Positions 58,054 through 64,000 of a DNA stretch of 64,000 nt are shown piece after piece. Under the pieces are notes generated by a model. That model did not search any database. It was not told where the DNA came from and saw nothing but the letters and a program-made list of their open reading frames with translations. Source of the stretch: Papaver somniferum (Eukaryota; Streptophyta; Magnoliopsida; Ranunculales; Papaveraceae). How positions within the stretch are numbered: position 1 is the stretch's first letter; each line of letters starts with the position of its first letter. The stretch covers positions 11,290,489-11,354,488 of the forward strand of contig NC_039362.1 of the NCBI RefSeq assembly GCF_003573695.1, written 5' to 3'. The position numbers and the translations under genes are program-made.

Positions 58054-60760
58054 ATGTCAAAAATTTCTGTTGTACCGAAAGATGTTGGAAATTCGAAACA
58101 AAACATATATGATGAGTTCTTTACAACATCCTCCACGATTAAGAAAAATCTTCCCAAGTATGTGTCGATTCTTTTGACCGGTACGGAAAGTGAAGGAGAG
58201 GCACGGTCGGTTCGTCCAGGAGGTGTAATAAGGTTTTGTCTTCAGAGAAAAGAGTATCATGCTTTTCCTATTGACTGTAAAATCAGTGTGAGTCTGTTTC
58301 GTCCTTTTGAGAAATGGATGTGATTCATGATGAGCCAGTAATATGTAAAAGCCAGTTTGACCAAGGCGAAGATTATTGATGTTGTCGAGGCTTCCGTATT
58401 TCTTCAAATTATAAAATATATTCCAGGCTTGGTTACTTTTATTTCCAGATGGTGTCCAGACACTCACACGGCCATATGCAGGTGGGGTGAAATGACTATC
58501 TCCTTAGAGAGTGTGGCCATCTTGTTGAACCTTCCCGTAATAGGTAGCCTCGATGTCAAGTTGTCTGCAGATGAAGAGGAAATGCGCGTCGCTCTGGTTG
58601 CGAAATCAAAAGGATTCGTTCGGCAAGAAAACGAGACGAGGTGCTTCTATGGCTGGTGGGTGTCTCAATGGTTTCCTAATGACTTGGAGCCTAATCCGAA
58701 GAATAGTCTGCTTCATGTTGCGGCGTTCTTGGATCTTTGGTTATCCAGAGATATTTTCGATGACGCCTCGGGTAAGAAGGAGATAAGACAAGAACTTATC
58801 AAGTTTTCCGTAAAATTGGAAAAACGTGTCTTTCTCCTTATTGGCGACATGTTTCTTGGTTCTCTGTACACACACTTGGATTAGCTGTTCGCGGACATGT
58901 GCGCTTCAAATGGTTATATGAAAGTGGATTCGTATGTTCATGCTGCCTTTCTCCAAGCGTGGTTGTGGGAGCACTTCGAAAGGTATGCTCCAAAACCGTT
59001 GGCCGTACTTCCTGAGTCTTGAGGTGGCTTTAGGATAATGCACTGGTCGAATAGGCGCCCAAAAATTGGTTCGAACCTGGTTGGATTCCTTGACAAATCG
59101 CACACGGTCAATTTTCGTCCATGGGCTCTGATGCATGCGTCCATAACTCATATCAGTACCTTTTCTCATGCTCCGAGCATGTGTTTGTCTTCTGATAAAG
59201 AAGATATGAGTGTTGGAGAGATGGTGTTCATGCGAAGCTGCACGCCCGGTCATGTGTCGTCTTTCTTTCGAGGATCTTGCAAAGCAGTCTCTTACAATAT
59301 CGATAAGGAAGCTCGGCATATGGGTCTTGACCAAGGGGTCCCACTTGTTCATCAGCCGGTTGTTCCAAAAGTCTCGTTGCTAACTATTCTCGATGCTACA
59401 ACTCTTGAGTCGGGAAAAAGTATCTCTTTCCTTCTTGCGGAACGAAATCCATCAACAACCTCCAAATATAACATATTTTGGTAGGATGAGTTTCTAGTTT
59501 TCCATGGATTCGTGAATGATGTGGTAGAAAACCGTCGCGGTAAGTCTTCTCCTACGGTTTTAGCGGAGCATTTACTGCTGAGAGATCCTTCTTCGCCCAA
59601 GCGAAAATCCGTTAGCCAGAGTGCAGATAGCCCCCAAGTGAAGTAGCGAAGATCTAAAAGCCGTGTAGATGGTTCCCAGTCAGTTTCGACAGCTCTACCA
59701 ACTTTCAGTTCGTCCAATATGAGGGTATGTATGATTTTCCTCTTGACTTTAGTTGGATCGTGTATATCCTTGTTTCTTTTCTGAGTATCCGTCTTTGCAT
59801 CTTGTCTAGGGTCTCAGCAGCGTAAACGCCTTTACCAAGCTTGCAAGTAGTCATAAAGCGTTGCTTCTCGAGACGAAGGGTGGTGGTGCTGAGCCTATTC
59901 ATGGCGATGGGGAACCCGAGAAGGATGAAAGCTCAGAGTCCAGTGATGACGAGAGTAGTTCTTCCGACAGCAGTGCTGAATCTTCCTCTAGCCGGTCTGA
60001 AAGCGAATCAGTGAGTCTCCCGCATTTTTTTTTTGAAAATATCTAATCCGTGACATCATAGGGGGAAGTGGTTTCTGGGGACGACCCTGAGACGGAGACT
60101 GGTGAAGATACAACTTTCTCTCCAACTGAGGCAGCTGCGCCGGGCGACCTTGAAATGGATGTTGATCGAGATGAAAACGTCGTTATGACTCATACAATGG
60201 AGAGTACTCCAGTGTCCGCAGGTGCAATTGTCATTAGGAATCCCTTGTCGGTCGCTGATGTAGTCGCGGGCGACACTTTCAACCCTCCATACCTGGTTCC
60301 TTATCCGGATCATGTGTTGATCGGGGGATTCAGTGTGCCAGCCAAACACGCGACGTTATACACTAAGATATGGGAAAGCTACGGACATATCGTCACGACC
60401 AAGATAATTACTAGTCGATACGCGTTGGTTAAGCGTGTGGAGGAAGCTTTGTCTTCGATTGAAGACATGTGCAACGTGACTGGTCATACTGTTTCTGGAG
60501 ATGTAATCTCAAGCTGGAGGTTCCAGCGTGACATGTGAATAAAGTTCGAGTTCAATTTTCCTTGGTTCGTTAAAGGTTTCATTGAGGTTGAAAAGATGCT
60601 GGCCGAAACAGTCGAAGGTCCTTCTGCGGATATGGTGAAGAAGCAGGAAGCGGAAGTCAAAAAATTGTCCAGTAAGCTGAAATTGAAGAGGGCGGCTCTC
60701 CAAAGCACGAAGGAGGCTCTTGCTAAGAAGATCAAGCCATTGATGGAAAACTTTCCTTGA
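58054..60760 (+). pseudogene. Antisense plant mobile domain (PMD) gene in B2, decayed
   Basis: Exons 58054-59724, 59810-60010 and 60062-60760 (857 codons) keep one frame; the second intron is short (51 bp) and less sure. The PMD occupies roughly residues 80-500: WGEMTISLESVAILLNLP from about residue 144, then KLSADEEEMR, LWLSRDIFDD, VNFRPWALMH. A Ser/Glu/Asp-rich linker follows (SSESSDDESSSSDSSAESS), then KIWESYGHIVTTKIITSRYA and a C-terminal coiled coil (KKQEAEVKKLSSKLKLKR). Stops: 58321, 58339, 58882, 59020, 59482, 59644, 60536; no frameshift. It is homologous to C1's gene over its whole length. Arabidopsis PMD proteins (MAIN/MAIL) act with phosphatases in silencing; the role of transposon copies is unknown. 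Confidence 0.85.
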
Positions 60761-61397
60761 ATGCATTTCTGTCTTCTGAACTTCTTATTTTTAGTTTTTT
60801 TTTTTGAAAGGAAAATGAAACGCCTAGTTTATGGTTTTGATTTCCTGGATTTTTGGTTGATAGACAAATGTTACCTTGAGAGTTCTGGATTATTCTTTTG
60901 GAATGAATTGTTTTGGAATGGATTTTTTTTGGAATGATATTGTCTTAGCTACGATTGCAAGTGACGCAAACATCACCGTGAGCGTTGCGTGTAGGTAAGT
61001 GAAACATAATGTGGCTAGCAGTCTTATTATTCCCATGAAAACTTGAAATAGCAAACCATGTATTTTGTCTAGGTAAGACTTACTCGGTTTTTTCATATCT
61101 CCTGATGAAAAAGGAATTTTCTGGGTGTAAGACCGAGTTTTGTGGGAAGAATCGTCGTGATTGCGGAAAGTCCCCAGTCTTCTCTGAGTCATCAAGCCGT
61201 CGACCCCTGGTCGGATCATTCGCTTTTACCCTCTAGGCAGTCCCCAGTCATCCCTCGCCGTGTCAAGACTGATAATCGGGTCGTCTGGTAACTGAGTCGT
61301 CGATCCCTGAGCGGATCGGCTGCTTATACCGTCTTGATTTCTGGGTCGAAGTATGAGCTCGATGGTCAAAAATTGATATTATAACCGAAAGATCAAT
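60761..61397 (-). other. B2 5' internal noncoding region
   Basis: Between the PMD gene's end and the primer site. From about 60910 to 61397 it matches B3's 26965-27440 in reverse complement (gtaagacttactcggttttt, gggatcgacgactcagtta), so it is a family-specific leader. No gene seen. Confidence 0.7.
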
Positions 61398-61417
61398 CTC
61401 CCATGGTGGTCGCCAAT
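61398..61417 (-). other. B2 primer-binding site
   Basis: The minus strand reads attggcgaccaccatggg, starting at the LTR end. It corresponds to B3's site at 26945. Confidence 0.6.
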
Positions 61418-63975
61418 TGTTTGAGGGTGAAAATGGTTTCTGATGATTTTGATAATTTCGGGTGTGTGGGTGAGAGACGAATTTAAACCCTAAACAATGT
61501 ACTGCAAGGGAGTACTTTAGATTCGAGAGATCAATCTGTACAAATCTGGCCTAAACTAAGAAATGGTCGTTCCAGACTTGTTTCGGTCACAAAGTGAAGG
61601 AGAATGGGTCGGTTTTGGGGAGGGAAGCAAAGAAAGTTTTGAGACCAGATAGTTGATTCTGGATGAGTAGTTGTTTTCTACGACTTGTATTAGAAAGTGG
61701 GAAGCTAACAGATGAAAAGCTAGCAAATGTTTTCTGAGTGTTGTATGCTCCTGACCTGAACTTGTTGTTCGGTGGAAATAGGTAATGCCTATTTATACAA
61801 GTCGAAGTGAAACGTACTCTGGTCTCATTAAGAAAATAGAAAACGGGTGAGTAAATGGGAGGAGGTGGTAACCGGTAATGCCTGTAATTGATTTTCCATA
61901 AAAGAAAGCGTTTCACCATTACTACCTGTATTTACTAACCGCCTCATCCTTATGACACTTTATTATAACGGGCGTAGTGTACGTCGCATGTTTTAAACCG
62001 CCAAACCAATCCCCAATGAGCATCCCCCCAGTTTGTTATATGCGTTGATGTCTCGAGTATTTTCGTGGAAAACATGTAGCATGGTGTTATCGTCTGGCAA
62101 GTCGAGCTTGGGAGACTTGTCGGTTCGGTGACCTTCGACGGTCGAGATTTTGCATCTTAAGAGGAAAGGTAGCCGTTGATTATTCCAACCCTTCGTTTGG
62201 TAGCCAGTGGCATGAGCATGCTCGGTATGGATTTAATATAGCCTGGTTTAGGCGCGGCCAAAAGTTAGGGTTTTCGCTTTGTTTAGGCGCGACCGAACTA
62301 GAGCCAAAAGTTGCCATGCGTTAGCTGGTAACCTTGGACGGATAAGATCTGCATCTAGGATTAAAGGGTGGTCGTTGATCGTCGCACGCCTTCGTTTTGG
62401 TAGCCGCATAGGGAAGGACGGCATGGTATGGCGTGTCAAGGTGGTTGGCATGCCATTGGCACGGCATGCCTTGGAGGGGTTTGGCGTGGCAAAAACTAGG
62501 GTTTTGGTCCAAAGGTTACCATGCGTTGTCTGGCGACCTTGGACGACTAGGATTTGCAGCAAGGACTGAAGGGTGGTCGTTGAACGTCGCACGCCTTCGT
62601 TTTGGTATCCGCATAGGGAAAGCCGACATGGTATGGCACGGCAAGGTGGTTGGCATGCCATTGGCACATGTGGCATGGCATGCCTTGGCGCGGTATGGCG
62701 TGGCCAAAACTAAGGTTTTGGGCCAAAGGTTACCATGTGTGGTCTGGCGACCTTGGACGTCTAGGATTTGCAGCTAGGATTGAAGGGTGGTTGTTGATCA
62801 TCGCACGCCTTCGTTTTGGTAGCCGCATATGGAAGGATGACATGGTGTGGCGCGACAAGGTGGTTGGCATGCCATTAGCACATGTGGCATAGCATGCCTT
62901 GGCGTGGAAAAAACTAGGGTTTTGGGCCAAAGGTTACCATGTGTTGTCTGGCGACCTTGGATGAATAGGATTTGTAGCTAGGATTGAAGGGTGGTTGTTG
63001 ATCATCGCACGCCTTCGTTTTGGTAGTCGCATAGAGAAGGCCGGCATGGTATGGCGCGGCAAGGTGGTTGGCATGCCATTGGCACATGTAGCATGGCATG
63101 CCTTAGCGCGGTTTGGCGTGGCCAAAACTAGGGTTTGGACGGCTTGGCATAGTGGGACCAAGGCAGAATGGTGCAGGCGGCTTGGCATAGTAGGGCCAAG
63201 GCAGAATGGTGCGGATGGCTTTGCATAGTGGGTCCAAGGCAGAATGGTGCGGACGGCTTGGCATAGTGGGGCCAAGGGTTTGGCATGCCATTGGCGCATT
63301 GCGCGGCTAGCATGGTTATGGCCAAGGAAAGGTGTGGTTGGCTTGGCATAGTGTGGACAAGGGTTTGGCATGGCTTTGGCGCATGGTGCGTCTAGCATGG
63401 TTAACATGCCTTGGCGCGGAGATGTGGATGGCATGGTTTGCCATTGGCACAGTGGTGTGTCTGGCATGGTTGACATGCCTTGGCACGGAGATGTGGCTGG
63501 CATGGTTTGGCATTGGCACAATGGTGCGGCTGGCATGGTCGGAATGCCTTGGCGCAGAGATGTGTATGGCATGGTTTACCATTGGCACAGTGGTGCGGCT
63601 GGCATGGTCGGCATGCCTTGGCGCAGAGACGTGGCTGGCATGGTTTTCCATTGGCACAGTGATGCGGCTGGCATGGTTGGCATTCCTTGGCGGAGATGTG
63701 GCCGGCATGGTTTGCCATTGGCACAGTGGTGCGGCTGGCATGGTTGGCATTCCTTGGTGCAGTAGAATGAGAATTAGGGTTTGGCATAGACGATGTCAGT
63801 CGATGTTAAGGGTTCTGCCGTGGAACATGACCCATGTAAAAAAAAAAAAAGATACCGCAGTAATTCTTGCGTAGGCATGCTGATTGATTCAATAAATGTG
63901 CTAATGGTCATAGTGACGTCATGTCAGATGTACATTTTTATGATTTTAAACTTAAGCTAAAAACCACCATCAACA
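61418..63975 (-). repeat. B2 5' LTR
   Basis: 2558 bp, uninterrupted, so it serves as the reference for family B. The minus-strand TATA is at 61789-61797. About 180-bp arrays run 62330-63130 (four units, aaaactagggtttt telo-box-like words), then 63130-63330 (gcttggcatagtggg units), then 70-bp units 63370-63770 (six). Gly/His/Trp-rich frames on both strands across the arrays are artefacts. Confidence 0.9.
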
Positions 63976-64000
63976 TCTTCGTAAAACACAAGAATAAATT
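63976..64000 (-). other. S3 internal sequence after B2
   Basis: Begins with the second copy of B2's target duplication (tcttc). Too short to characterise. Confidence 0.6.

Larger units (their letters stand above)
46431..63975 (-). mobile_element. B2: complete non-autonomous element with antisense PMD gene
   Basis: 5' LTR 61418-63975, primer site, internal region 56790-61417, 3' LTR 46431-47264 plus 55472-56789 (split by E). The flanks tcttc (46426-46430) and tcttc (63976-63980) are a perfect 5-bp target duplication. Internal DNA contains no gag or pol, only a plus-strand (antisense to the element) PMD pseudogene. By eye the LTRs differ by roughly 6 % over their first 175 bp at the primer end, so it is not young. 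Confidence 0.88.

Noticed and set aside
62248..63874. Frames up to 212 codons on both strands
   Set aside because: Array translations in B2's 5' LTR; both strands open because repeats lack stops, not because of coding.
1..64000. Host protein-coding, tRNA or rRNA genes
   Set aside because: No frame with a host domain, no recognisable tRNA or rRNA; every coding trace lies inside an element.
1..64000. Assigning a species (poppy family was considered)
   Set aside because: The LTR tips feel familiar from such genomes, but this is memory, not evidence; a database search would decide.

Overview
This is a window of nuclear DNA from a flowering plant made almost entirely of nested transposable elements. 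No host gene, tRNA or rRNA could be recognised. Plant origin rests on copia elements with an initiator-Met tRNA primer site and multiple polypurine tracts (Sirevirus hallmarks), a UBN2-type gag, and plant mobile domain (PMD) genes. Species cannot be fixed from sequence alone. Long LTRs and heavy decay suggest a large, repeat-rich genome.

Names used below. S1-S4 are Sirevirus-like Ty1/copia elements with LTRs of about 2.4 kb (TGTTAGAGCACT...). B1-B3 are gypsy-like elements with LTRs TGTTGATGG...CAAACA. C1-C2 are a related family with LTRs TGTAGATGG...CCATCTACA. E is a Tat-lineage Ty3/gypsy element.

Layout. 1-653: end of a CACTA-like DNA transposon inserted in the 5' LTR of S1. 654-6625: rest of S1 (+). 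6626-14937: C1 (+), with a 3.29-kb 3' LTR and an antisense multi-exon PMD pseudogene. 14938-17438: LTR fragment of B1 (-), split by C1. 17439-20367: gag start, primer site and 5' LTR of S2 (-), into whose gag B1 inserted. 20368-22478: copia debris and a LINE 3' end. 22479-24471: 3' LTR and start of the internal region of S3 (-). 24472-45898: S4 (-) inserted in S3. 24991-38236: B3 (+) inserted in the 3' LTR of S4, itself carrying a solo LTR, C2 (33776-37436). 45899-46430: more of S3. 46431-63975: B2 (-), a complete element inserted in S3. 47265-55466: E (+), inserted in the 3' LTR of B2. 63976-64000: S3 again. Target-site duplications support S4, B2, C2 and E; intact copies of the target elsewhere in the window confirm the E and C2 sites and support the S4 site.

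Functional content. S1 and S4 lack pol and carry only short gag-like and coiled-coil reading frames, so they look non-autonomous. B2 and C1 show no gag or pol; each carries one antisense spliced PMD gene with its own TATA box and an intron in the 5' leader. B3 shares both internal ends with B2 but has a different core. E has decayed RT, RNase H and integrase, lacks primer site, gag and protease, and carries an antisense five-exon coiled-coil gene. Two points stand out. One is the antisense cargo genes in at least two LTR families. The other is an array of six or seven hairpins spaced about 70 bp apart upstream of the polypurine cluster of S1 and S4, with substitutions that preserve pairing.
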